Shown here piece after piece: positions 51,493 through 60,060 of a DNA stretch of 64,000 bases; positions within the stretch are counted from its first letter, which is position 1; each line of letters starts with the position of its first letter. The translations under genes and the position numbers were made by a program. The DNA comes from Rhodospirillales bacterium (lineage in GTDB: Bacteria > Pseudomonadota > Alphaproteobacteria > Acetobacterales > Acetobacteraceae). Under the pieces are notes generated by a model. That model was not told the DNA's origin, searched no databases, and worked only from the letters and a program-made list of their open reading frames with translations. The stretch is taken from positions 62,001 through 126,000 of the forward strand of contig JANXTF010000070.1 in NCBI GenBank assembly GCA_025352565.1, given 5' to 3'.

Positions 51493-52986
51493 ATGGACTC
51501 GATCAGCCCGCTGGGTCTGCGGCCGGGTTCGCCGGACGAGATATCCGCAATCGAAACCTACCGGAACTTCATTGGCGGCGAGTGGGCCGCGACATCGGCG
51601 ACGCTCGAGGTGACCGATCCGTCCGATAATACGGTCGTCGCGCGCATCGCGCGGAGCGGGGCTGCCGAGATCGATGCGGCGGTACGGGCGGCGCAGGCCG
51701 CGCGTGACGGTGCCTGGGGCGCGCTCGATGCCACTGCGCGCGGACGTCTGTTGCTGCGCTTTGCTGCACTCATCACGCGGGACGCGGAGGAGCTTGCCCA
51801 GCTCGAGAGCCGCGATGTCGGCAAGCCGCTCACACTGGCGCGCAACGATGCAATCGTATGTGCGCGCTATTTCGAGTATTACGGCGCGGCCGCCGACAAG
51901 GTGCATGGCGAGACCATCCCGTTCCAGAACGGCTACACCGTATTGACCATGTACGAGCCGCACGGCGTTACTGGCCATATCGTGCCATGGAACTATCCGC
52001 TGCAAATGACTGGCCGCTCCATCGCCCCGGCACTTGCCATGGGGAACGCGATCGTTCTGAAGCCTGCCGAAGACACCTCTCTCACCGCGCTTGCGTTGGC
52101 GCGGCTGGCGGTCGAGGCGGGCTTTCCTCCCGGCGCTCTGAACGTGGTCACCGGGCTGGGCGAAGAGGCGGGCGCCGCATTGACCGCCCATCCCGGTATC
52201 GGCCACATCAGCTTCACCGGCTCGCGCGAGGTGGGGCAGCTGGTGCAGGCCGCGGCGGCGCGCAATACGATCCCGGTCACACTCGAACTTGGCGGCAAGT
52301 CGCCGCAGGTTGTGTTGGCAGACGCAGATCTGGCCGATGCGGCAGGCGTGATCGTGCGAGGCATCACGCAGAACGCCGGCCAGACGTGCAGCGCCGGTTC
52401 GCGCGTGCTGATCGAGGACGCGGTTTATGACAGCTTCACCGCCGACCTTGCCGACCGCTTCCGCGCGCTACGCGTGGGTTCCTCCAACCAGGATCTCGAT
52501 CTCGGCCCGCTGGTGAATTCCAGGCAGAGGGAGAGGGTGGAGGGCTATATCGACCTTGCGCGGCGCGACGGCCTTTCGATCCTGGCGGAAGGCGCATTCG
52601 GCAACAATCTGCCGACCGAGGGATTCTACGTGAAGCCCACGCTGATCGGCGACGTGCCGCCCGATCATCGGATGGCCCAGGAGGAAATCTTCGGCCCCGT
52701 GCTGGTTGCCATCCGGGTGAAAGACGAGGCGGATGCTTTGCGGGTGGCGAACGCGACACCGTACGGTCTTGCTGCCGGCGTTTGGACCAGTGATCTCGGT
52801 TGCGCGATGCGGCTCGCGCGGGGCATCCAAGCCGGCCAGGTCTTCATCAACAATTATGGTGCAGGCGGCGGCGTAGAGCTGCCATTCGGCGGCGTGAAGG
52901 GCTCGGGGCATGGACGGGAAAAAGGGTTTGAGGCCCTGTATGGCTTCGCAACCATCAAAATGATCTCAATCAAGCACGGGATGTAA
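51493..52986 (+). CDS. NAD(P)-dependent aldehyde dehydrogenase
   Basis: A 497-residue aldehyde dehydrogenase. The catalytic cysteine is in NAGQTCSAGSRVLIED and the general base glutamate in TLELGGKSPQ; VPWNYPLQM and GSREVGQLVQ are cofactor-site segments. It would oxidise an aldehyde such as a semialdehyde or a lactaldehyde produced by the lyases of the block. The start may alternatively be the GTG at 51481, directly after the EthD stop. Confidence 0.92.
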   Translation: MDSISPLGLRPGSPDEISAIETYRNFIGGEWAATSATLEVTDPSDNTVVARIARSGAAEIDAAVRAAQAARDGAWGALDATARGRLLLRFAALITRDAEELAQLESRDVGKPLTLARNDAIVCARYFEYYGAAADKVHGETIPFQNGYTVLTMYEPHGVTGHIVPWNYPLQMTGRSIAPALAMGNAIVLKPAEDTSLTALALARLAVEAGFPPGALNVVTGLGEEAGAALTAHPGIGHISFTGSREVGQLVQAAAARNTIPVTLELGGKSPQVVLADADLADAAGVIVRGITQNAGQTCSAGSRVLIEDAVYDSFTADLADRFRALRVGSSNQDLDLGPLVNSRQRERVEGYIDLARRDGLSILAEGAFGNNLPTEGFYVKPTLIGDVPPDHRMAQEEIFGPVLVAIRVKDEADALRVANATPYGLAAGVWTSDLGCAMRLARGIQAGQVFINNYGAGGGVELPFGGVKGSGHGREKGFEALYGFATIKMISIKHGM

Positions 52987-52988
52987 GC

Positions 52989-54170
52989 GTGGACGGCAGT
53001 ATCTACTCGAGCGGCGCGCCCAGGCCGCTCGAAGGCCTGCTGGTCCTCGCCGTGGAGCAGGCGGTGGCCGCGCCTTACTGCTCCTCCAGGCTGGCGGACG
53101 CGGGCGCACGAGTGATCAAGGTCGAACGGGCGGAGGGCGATTTCGCGCGCGGTTACGATACAGCGGTCGGCGGGCTGGCCAGTTATTTCGTCTGGCTCAA
53201 CCGCGGCAAGGAAAGCCTTGTTGTCGATCTCCGCAAGCCGGACGACGCGGCGTTGTTGCATCGCATCCTGGCGCGCGCGGACGTGTTCATCCAGAACCTT
53301 GCCCCTGGTGCCACCGGACGCGCGGGCTTTGGCACCGGATCGTTGCGTGCGGCCAATCCGCGACTGATCACCGTCGACATCTCAGGCTACGGCTCAGATA
53401 ACAGCTATACGGATATGAAGGCATACGACCTGCTGGTGCAGGCGGAGACCGGGCTTGCCGGTGTTACCGGTCACCCGGCCGGTGCTGGGCGCGTGGGTGT
53501 CTCGGTATGCGATGTCGCCTGCGGCATGTCCGCCTATGCCGGCGTGCTGGAGGCGTTGTTGCAGCGCGCGACTACCGGGCGCGGCACCGGGCTGGAAGTA
53601 AGCTTGTTCGACGCGGTAGCCGATTGGATGAATGTCCCGTTGCTGTATTTCGAGGGCACCGGCGTGGCGCCGCAGCGCATGGGCCTAGCCCATCCTTCGA
53701 TCTGTCCCTATGGCGCGTTTGCCACAAGAGACGGGCATCTGGTTCTGATCTCGATCCAGAACGAACGCGAATGGGCCTCGTTTTGTGCTGCGATCCTCAG
53801 CGAGCCCGACTTGCCGCACCACGCCGGATACGAGAGCAACACGATCCGGGTCGCAAACCGCTCGGTGGTCGATGCGAAAGTCGCGGCCGCATTCGCTTGC
53901 GTGGATCGCGACGCGGTCGCCTTGCGGCTGCGTGAGGCACGCATCGCCTACGGGTTCGTTAACGACCTTGCCGGTCTGGCAGCGCATCCGGCAATCCGCC
54001 GCGTGACAATCGGCACCGAAGCCGGCACGGCCTCGATCATTGCGCCGCCGGTCATTCATGACCGCGCGATGCCCCAACTTGGGCCGGTGCCGGCGATTGG
54101 CGCGCATACCGAAATCATCCGGCGGGAATTCGCGCCGGAACCAGCCGTGCGGCATGCCTCGCAATGCTGA
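52989..54170 (+). CDS. class III CoA-transferase (CaiB/BaiF family)
   Basis: A 393-residue family III CoA-transferase. Family segments are LLVLAVEQAVAAPYCSSRLADAGARVIKVE, the predicted catalytic aspartate in VSVCDVACGMSAY, and GTGLEVSLFDAV. It starts with GTG at 52989, two bases after the aldehyde dehydrogenase stop. It suggests that a CoA thioester step follows or precedes oxidation in this pathway. Confidence 0.9.
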   Translation: MDGSIYSSGAPRPLEGLLVLAVEQAVAAPYCSSRLADAGARVIKVERAEGDFARGYDTAVGGLASYFVWLNRGKESLVVDLRKPDDAALLHRILARADVFIQNLAPGATGRAGFGTGSLRAANPRLITVDISGYGSDNSYTDMKAYDLLVQAETGLAGVTGHPAGAGRVGVSVCDVACGMSAYAGVLEALLQRATTGRGTGLEVSLFDAVADWMNVPLLYFEGTGVAPQRMGLAHPSICPYGAFATRDGHLVLISIQNEREWASFCAAILSEPDLPHHAGYESNTIRVANRSVVDAKVAAAFACVDRDAVALRLREARIAYGFVNDLAGLAAHPAIRRVTIGTEAGTASIIAPPVIHDRAMPQLGPVPAIGAHTEIIRREFAPEPAVRHASQC

Positions 54171-54196
54171 CGGAACATCTCGAGAGGAAACGGACC

Positions 54197-54946
54197 ATGC
54201 GGCTCAAAGACAAGATAGCGATCGTCACCGGCGCGGGCGGCGGTTTCGGTGAGGGCATCGCCAAGCGCTTCACCGCCGAGGGCGCGCGTGTCGCGGTGGT
54301 CGATCTGCGCGGCGACAGCGCCGAGCGCGTCGCGCGTGAAATCGGCGGCGGCGCCATCGCAATCACCGCCGATGTCGGTTCGGCCGAGGACGTGGCGCGC
54401 GTGGTCCGCACGACAACGGAAAAGCTGGGCACTCCGAACATCCTGGTCAACAACGCGGGCGTCACGCACAAAAACCAGCCAATTCTGGAGGTGGACGAAG
54501 CTGCGTTCGATCGCATCTTCCGTGTCAACGTGAAGTCGATTTTTCACTTTGTTCGCGAGATCGCGCCAGCGATGCGCGACGCCGGCGGCGGCGTAATCAT
54601 CAATATCGGCTCTACCGCCGGAATGCGTCCGCGTCCGGGGCTGACCTGGTACAACGCCTCCAAGGGAGCGGTGAATATTGCCAGCAAGTCGTTGGCGCTC
54701 GAACTGGCACCTTGGAAAATCCGGGTCAATGCCATTTGTCCGGTGATGGGTGAGACCGGCCTGTTGGAGACGTTCATGGGCATGCCTGACACGCCGGAGA
54801 ATCGTGCCCGCTTTATCGCCACCATCCCGCTCGGCCGCATGTCGCGGCCTGACGACATCGCGAGCGCCGCGCTGTATCTTGCGTCCGACGAGGCGGAGTT
54901 CATCACCGGCGTCGAACTACCAGTCGATGGCGGCCGCACCGTCTGA
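54197..54946 (+). CDS. SDR-family dehydrogenase, sugar/alcohol dehydrogenase-like
   Basis: A 249-residue classical SDR. The cofactor motif TGAGGGFGEG lies near residues 13-22, NNAG follows, and the catalytic residues are Ser in IINIGSTAG and Tyr/Lys in TWYNASKGA. The ATG at 54197 has GAGAGGA upstream. Being directly followed by a lactonase and an MR-family dehydratase, it probably oxidises an aldose (or its analogue) to a lactone. Confidence 0.9.
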   Translation: MRLKDKIAIVTGAGGGFGEGIAKRFTAEGARVAVVDLRGDSAERVAREIGGGAIAITADVGSAEDVARVVRTTTEKLGTPNILVNNAGVTHKNQPILEVDEAAFDRIFRVNVKSIFHFVREIAPAMRDAGGGVIINIGSTAGMRPRPGLTWYNASKGAVNIASKSLALELAPWKIRVNAICPVMGETGLLETFMGMPDTPENRARFIATIPLGRMSRPDDIASAALYLASDEAEFITGVELPVDGGRTV

Positions 54947-54961
54947 CGGTCGGTTAATTTG

Positions 54962-55864
54962 GTGACGACGATCCGGCGTATCGGCGGGCAACGAGACATA
55001 TTGGGCGAAAGCCCAATATGGTCGGTTGCCGAGCAGGCACTCTACTGGGTCGACATCCGCCGCCCGGCGCTTCGCCGTCTCGACCACGTTACCGGCGCGG
55101 TCGAGACGCGCATGATGCCGGCTCTTGTGGGCGCCATCGCATTCACCGAAAGCGCAGGGCAGTTGGTCGTGGCGCTGGCGGATCGAATCGCGCTGTACGA
55201 TTGGGCCTTGGACAGGCTGGCGACGCTCGCGGATCTGCCGGGGGCCGTCTCCGGTCACCGCTTCAACGATGGTCGTTGCGACCGCCAGGGCCGGTTCTGG
55301 GTCGGCACCATGCACAACATCAGCCGCGCACCGGAAGGCGCGCTCTATCGCCTGGACGAAGGCGGCCTGGCAGAGGCGATGTCGGGCATCTGTATCCCGA
55401 ATAGCCTCGCCTGGAGCCCAGACGGGCGCGTGATGTATTTCGCCGATTCGCTCCACTACTCCATCGCGCGGCATGACTACGACACGGCGACTGGAACGAT
55501 GGGCTCCCCCTCGATCTTTGCCGCCACCACGAAGCCGGGGTTTCCAGACGGCTCGACGGTCGATGCCGACGGCTATCTTTGGAACGCGGAGTTCAATGCC
55601 TCGCGGGTCGTGCGCTACGCGCCTGACGGGCGCATCGATCGTCTGATCCCGATGCCTGTGGATCGCCCAACGGCTTGCGCCTTCGGTGGCGCCGATCTCG
55701 ATCTGCTCTACGTCACCACGACCAGCCAAGGCATGAACGAGGCCGAATTGGGCGTCCACCCGCTCGCCGGCGCGCTCCTTGCCTTCGAGGCCGGGGTGCG
55801 CGGCCTGCCGGAGCCGCTCTGCACGGTCCTTCCAACGCCTCTCCCAAGGAGCGATCAGCCATGA
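54962..55864 (+). CDS. SMP-30/gluconolactonase family protein
   Basis: A 300-residue beta-propeller lactonase. Characteristic segments are LGESPIWSVAEQALYWVDI with the metal-binding glutamate, GHRFNDGRCDRQGRFWVGTMH, ICIPNSLAWSPDGRVMYFADS and DGSTVDADGYLWNAEF, holding the Asn and Asp ligands of the metal. It would open the lactone made by the preceding dehydrogenase. The start is a GTG at 54962 or a TTG at 54959. It overlaps the next gene by four bases. Confidence 0.9.
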   Translation: MTTIRRIGGQRDILGESPIWSVAEQALYWVDIRRPALRRLDHVTGAVETRMMPALVGAIAFTESAGQLVVALADRIALYDWALDRLATLADLPGAVSGHRFNDGRCDRQGRFWVGTMHNISRAPEGALYRLDEGGLAEAMSGICIPNSLAWSPDGRVMYFADSLHYSIARHDYDTATGTMGSPSIFAATTKPGFPDGSTVDADGYLWNAEFNASRVVRYAPDGRIDRLIPMPVDRPTACAFGGADLDLLYVTTTSQGMNEAELGVHPLAGALLAFEAGVRGLPEPLCTVLPTPLPRSDQP

Positions 55865-56991
55865 CCCCGATCCGCATCGCTTCTGTCGAGGCGTTCGCCT
55901 ATCGCGTGCCGATCGCCGTTCCGATCAAGGTCGCCTTTGGCACGTTCCGGGACCGGCCCTCTGTGCTGGTCCGCGTGGTTGACAGCGACGGCGTGGAAGG
56001 TTGGGGCGAGTGCTGGTGCAACTGGCCTTCCGTCGGCGCCGAACATCGCGCGCGCCTCGTGGCCGATTTCGCCGACCGGTTGGTTGGGCAGACTCTGGCA
56101 AGTCCGGGCGACGCCTTTCAGATGCTGACCGAACAGCTGGAAGTCCTGGTCCTGCAGACCGGCGAGGTCGGGCCGATCGCTCAGGCCATCGCGGGTATCG
56201 ACATCGCCGTGTGGGACCTCGCCGCCCGGCAGGCGGGTATGCCGCTGTACCGATTTCTGGGAGCCGGCCACGTCGACTCGGTGCCGGTTTATGCGACCGG
56301 GATCAATCCGGATCACCCCGAACAATACGCCCTTGCCCGCCACGCGGAGGGCCATCGCGCCTTCAAGCTCAAGATCGGGTTTGGCATGGATCTGGACTTG
56401 CGCAATCTGCGCGCGCTGCGGGAGGCCCTCGGTCCCTCCGCCGTGTTGATGACCGACGCAAATCAGGCGCTGACGCTCGACGCGGCGCTGGCCATCGGAC
56501 TCGCCGCCGCTCCGCTCGATTTGCGCTGGCTGGAGGAGCCAATGCGCGTCGATGTGCCCGACGCACAATGGCGTGCGCTCGCGGAAGCCTGCCCAATCCC
56601 CCTCGCCGGTGGCGAGAACCTGCGTGGCGGGGAATTGGACGCGGCCGTGAGCGGCACGGTACTGCGCGTGCTGCAGCCGGACATGACCAAGTGGGGCGGC
56701 GTCACAGCGAACATCGCGGTCGCCCGCGCCGCCGTGGCGCGCGGAAAATCGTTCTGTCCGCATGTGTTTGGCGGTGGTGTCGCGCTGCTGGCCTCGCTGC
56801 ATCTGCTCGCCGCGGCGGGTGGAGACGGGCTGCTGGAGTTCGACTGTCACCCGAACGCGGGGCGGGAGCTTGTGGTGGGCGGGATGCTGACAGTGCGCGA
56901 AGGCTCCGTGCCGGTCCCGCAAGGCGCGGGCTTGGGCGCCATACCGGACATGGCCGGGCTCGACCGATATCGTACCTGGCCGATATCCTGA
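55861..56991 (+). CDS. mandelate racemase/muconate lactonizing enzyme family protein (enolase superfamily)
   Basis: A 376-residue enolase-superfamily enzyme. The KxK motif is in AFKLKIGFG, metal ligands lie in LMTDANQAL, RWLEEPM and LAGGENLRG, and SFCPHVFGGGV holds a likely second base. Sugar-acid dehydratases, racemases and lactonising enzymes share this core; after a dehydrogenase and lactonase, a dehydratase is most likely. A 17-base tandem repeat covers its stop codon, so the last few residues may be new. Confidence 0.9.
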   Translation: MTPIRIASVEAFAYRVPIAVPIKVAFGTFRDRPSVLVRVVDSDGVEGWGECWCNWPSVGAEHRARLVADFADRLVGQTLASPGDAFQMLTEQLEVLVLQTGEVGPIAQAIAGIDIAVWDLAARQAGMPLYRFLGAGHVDSVPVYATGINPDHPEQYALARHAEGHRAFKLKIGFGMDLDLRNLRALREALGPSAVLMTDANQALTLDAALAIGLAAAPLDLRWLEEPMRVDVPDAQWRALAEACPIPLAGGENLRGGELDAAVSGTVLRVLQPDMTKWGGVTANIAVARAAVARGKSFCPHVFGGGVALLASLHLLAAAGGDGLLEFDCHPNAGRELVVGGMLTVREGSVPVPQGAGLGAIPDMAGLDRYRTWPIS

Positions 56992-57007
56992 CCTGGCCGA
57001 TATCCTG
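56974..57007 (+). repeat. 17-base tandem duplication at a stop codon
   Basis: ACCTGGCCGATATCCTG occurs twice in direct succession (56974-56990 and 56991-57007). The first copy ends at the TGA of the enolase-superfamily gene and the second repeats that end. It looks like a recent slippage or duplication event. Confidence 0.85.
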
Positions 57008-57092
57008 ATGCATTCAGGAACCTGCAAGGGATCGGTTGGGCGAAGCTCTGGACGGCTCCTCTCATTGGGGTGGGGGCGACCTGCGCCGGCCA

Positions 57093-57122
57093 GGCGATAG
57101 CGCGCGGTTCTGTGCTGTCGCC
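57093..57122. terminator. hairpin between the MR gene and the glycosyltransferase gene
   Basis: GGCGATAGC (57093-57101) can pair with GCTGTCGCC (57114-57122) over nine positions with one G-T pair. It lies between convergent genes and may end transcription of either, but no T-run is present. Confidence 0.35.
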
Positions 57123-58159
57123 TATGGGGACGCCATGGGATGAGTGCCTTCCCGCATGGCCTCCCCTAGATGCCCGCGATTGCTGAGCCACGCGTGCAGC
57201 GTGTCTGGCCCGACGGCAAACGGGTCGTTGAACGCTGCCGCGAGATCCGGGCGCTTTCGGTAGAGCAGGCGGGTTGAGCGGAGGATCGGGGTGCCGTCGG
57301 CGAACATGCCGTACAGCCACTTGTCCGAGGCCGGTTCGAGTTGGCGCTTGTACCAGGCCCAGACTTCCAGCACCTCCAGGTTCTCGGCGGCATAGCGCCG
57401 GGTCATCACGTCGCCCACGCCGCCGATCTTGGTGAAGTGGTAGAATTTGAGCGTCGCGCCGTTCACGCGCAGTGCGCCTTCGGCATCGAAGGCCAACGTG
57501 CGGGACGAGAGGTTCCAGCTGGCGACGTTGCAGCCGGGGTCGCGCCAAATGCGGACTCCGTCGAACAGGGCTGGCACGATGTCGCAGTATTTCTGGTCGG
57601 TAAAAAAGCCGTTCCCGATATCGTCGTAGCAGGCGCAATGGAGCATCGCGGCCCACCAATCGGCGAAGGCGCGGCTGGTCTCGTCGTTGCGGACAGCAAG
57701 GAAGCCGAGGTTGTAGATGCCGTAGCGGAACGCCGTCATCTCGTTGTCGGCGATGGCTTGCGTGTCGGTGCTCGGAGAGACCTGGTGCGGCGTGAACACG
57801 ATGGAGCTGTCGCCGAGGGCGGTCTCGATTTCGTGCAGGCCGGCGAACACCGCGATATCGGGGTCGAGATAGATCACCCGTTGCCAGCCTTCCGCGAGTA
57901 ATCGCCGTAGCATTTCGCCTTTGACGGCGGTGCAGGCCTCGATCAGATCGTGCTTGAACAGCCACGCGCGGAAGCGGGGAATGCCGAGTTGGTCTGCTGT
58001 GACGACCTCATCGAACTCTGGAAGATCGGCGGCTGCATCGACAAGCAGCGCCACCAGCCGCCACTCGGGATGCGCGCGGCGCAGGCTGCGCGCGAGGATG
58101 CGGGCGCGGGGGAGATAGGAGAGGCTGAAGCTGGTGAAGCAGATCGTGCCCCTGGTCAC
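57122..58159 (-). CDS. glycosyltransferase with DxD motif
   Basis: A 345-residue protein resembling GT8-type or nucleotide-diphospho-sugar transferases. It begins ICFTSFSLSYLPRARILARSLRR, and the metal-binding DxD motif is in RVIYLDPDIAVF. NLGFLAVRNDETSRAFADWW and DPGCNVASWNLSSRTL are further typical segments. The start is a GTG at 58159 that overlaps the stop of the preceding glycosyltransferase gene. It probably builds a surface polysaccharide or modifies a protein. Confidence 0.82.
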   Translation of the reverse strand: MTRGTICFTSFSLSYLPRARILARSLRRAHPEWRLVALLVDAAADLPEFDEVVTADQLGIPRFRAWLFKHDLIEACTAVKGEMLRRLLAEGWQRVIYLDPDIAVFAGLHEIETALGDSSIVFTPHQVSPSTDTQAIADNEMTAFRYGIYNLGFLAVRNDETSRAFADWWAAMLHCACYDDIGNGFFTDQKYCDIVPALFDGVRIWRDPGCNVASWNLSSRTLAFDAEGALRVNGATLKFYHFTKIGGVGDVMTRRYAAENLEVLEVWAWYKRQLEPASDKWLYGMFADGTPILRSTRLLYRKRPDLAAAFNDPFAVGPDTLHAWLSNRGHLGEAMREGTHPMASP

Positions 58160-60060
58160 GCGGTGCGCCAGTAGATCGCGGTTCGGCTGACATGGAGCGC
58201 CAGTTCCCGCGCGCCGGTGACGTCGAGGCGCGCATCGCCGCCGGTCCAGAACGGGGCCGTGCCGCTCATGTGCCAGCCAGCGCCGAAACGGGAATCGTGG
58301 GGTGGCAGCGAGCGTCCGTCGAGTGCCACGCGGCCGAGGGCGATGCCGAGCCTGCGTCGGTCGGACAGTTCCGGGCGGAGGTCGGCGGGGGCGGCGTGGC
58401 GCGAGACGATACGAAGTTCGTGGCCGCCGGTGACGTCGAGCACGTGTTCGCCGACACGGCGATGCGCGCGTCTGGTGACATTGTCGAGGAGAAAACGTAG
58501 GTCGGGATCCTGCACCATCGTGGCGCCGGGGGGAACATCGAGCGTCGCCGTCGTGCCAATCCAGAGCAAGGTTTCCGACGCTGTCAGCGTTTGGCGGCGC
58601 GCGCGGGCACGGGCGGCGGCTTCGCCCGAGGTGAAATGGGCGAGCAGCCCCACCGCGTTGGGCAGCACCGTGCCGCTTCCTGCCACCAACGCGGCCGCGT
58701 TGCCGGAGGTGGCGAGAGCCAGAACCTCGGCGCCGGCGGCGAGGGCTTCCATCGTCACCAGCGAGAATGTTTCGGGCCACGGGGAGAGCATCAGCACGAG
58801 GTCGATACGCGCGTCGCGCAGGGCGGCGACCATGGCGAGCGGTGCATCGGGCCGCACCGTCGCCGCCACGCCGCGCAGATCGCGAAGTGGGCGCAGCGCG
58901 TGGGCGTCGGCGAAATGGTAAAAAGTGTAGTCAGGAGATGCGCCCATGACGCCGACGAGATCCTGGAACAGCGGCCAGCCCTTGTGCGTGTCGGGCATGC
59001 CGACATACGCCACGCGCACCGCGTCGCCGCGCGCCTGCGGAGGCGCGCGGTCGGCGACCGGCACCAGCCTGCAGTGCGGATGGGCACGTGCGGCGCGGAC
59101 GGGCAGACGGGTGGCGCTTGTCCAGATGTCGCGGGCGAGCGGCGAGGGGGCGACCATCTCGAACGATACGCGGTCGAACAGCGCGCCAATGCGGGCGAGG
59201 TGGGTGGGGCGTGTGTCGCCATGGATGCAGACGTGGCACGCCATGCTTTCCGGCGGAGGTGCCGCGCAGAAGGCGAGGCCGTTGCGGAGCAGGCGGAAGC
59301 CTTCGCAGGCGGCGAAATAATCGTGTGCCCAGAAGATGTTCCGCGCGGCGTCCACGGCTTCGCTCAATGCCGCCACGTCGTTCGGCTCGTGGCCCAGCAA
59401 GGAATGGACGATGAAGATGCGGGCCAAAGGCAGCGATGCCATGGCGGCGACGATCTCCGCGGTTTCGGCGACGCCGATGCCCACGCCGTCGTGGATCATT
59501 CGCAGCATCGGCGCGCGGCCGATTTCGGCCAATGTGGGGCCGGCGCGCGTGGGGGAAAGGTGCAGATAGGTCCAGCCGCCGCCGTTGTATTTGCGTTGCT
59601 CGTCGGCGATTACCGCCTGCGTGCCGCCGCTGATGGCGAGGTAGTTGTCGTGGCTGAGCGCGAGGGCGAAGCCGCGGGCGGCGGCGAGGGCGTCGCGCAG
59701 GGCGTCGGCGATATCGGCTGCTTCCAGCACCGGCGCATCGGGCGCCGTGTCGATCCACTGGGTTTGCGCCGGGTGTTCCAGCCGGCCGAGCAACGCGTGG
59801 TGTCCGCCACCGTGGGGCATGGCTTGGCGGCCTTCGCTCTGGCCTTGGCGCAGGTAATGCAACAACGGGTTGATGCCGGCTTCGCGAACATCGGGGTTCG
59901 CGGAGAGATAGTGCAGGGTGTCGAACCATGCGTTCGGGTTGCGGCCCTCGCGCCAGCCGGTGGTCGTGTAATGCTCGGCCGCGTCGCGCCCCGCCGCCGC
60001 GATATCGGGGTAATTCGCTTCGTAGTAGACGCGGTCGATGTGCGGGGTGAGATCGGTCAT
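58156..60060 (-). CDS. large glycosyltransferase-like protein (GT4-type C-terminus)
   Basis: A 634-residue protein. Residues 1-80 hold repeats of the type YYEANYPDIAAAGRDAAEHY and YLSANPDVREAGINPLLHYL, an N-terminal domain found in several bacterial glycosyltransferases. The middle contains RVAYVGMPDTHKGWPLFQDLV and PETFSLVTMEALAAGAEVLA, the E-x7-E region of GT4 enzymes. It ends in a C-terminal domain of unclear type. It overlaps the recG stop by four bases, so it is co-transcribed with recG. Confidence 0.82.
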   Translation of the reverse strand: MTDLTPHIDRVYYEANYPDIAAAGRDAAEHYTTTGWREGRNPNAWFDTLHYLSANPDVREAGINPLLHYLRQGQSEGRQAMPHGGGHHALLGRLEHPAQTQWIDTAPDAPVLEAADIADALRDALAAARGFALALSHDNYLAISGGTQAVIADEQRKYNGGGWTYLHLSPTRAGPTLAEIGRAPMLRMIHDGVGIGVAETAEIVAAMASLPLARIFIVHSLLGHEPNDVAALSEAVDAARNIFWAHDYFAACEGFRLLRNGLAFCAAPPPESMACHVCIHGDTRPTHLARIGALFDRVSFEMVAPSPLARDIWTSATRLPVRAARAHPHCRLVPVADRAPPQARGDAVRVAYVGMPDTHKGWPLFQDLVGVMGASPDYTFYHFADAHALRPLRDLRGVAATVRPDAPLAMVAALRDARIDLVLMLSPWPETFSLVTMEALAAGAEVLALATSGNAAALVAGSGTVLPNAVGLLAHFTSGEAAARARARRQTLTASETLLWIGTTATLDVPPGATMVQDPDLRFLLDNVTRRAHRRVGEHVLDVTGGHELRIVSRHAAPADLRPELSDRRRLGIALGRVALDGRSLPPHDSRFGAGWHMSGTAPFWTGGDARLDVTGARELALHVSRTAIYWRTA

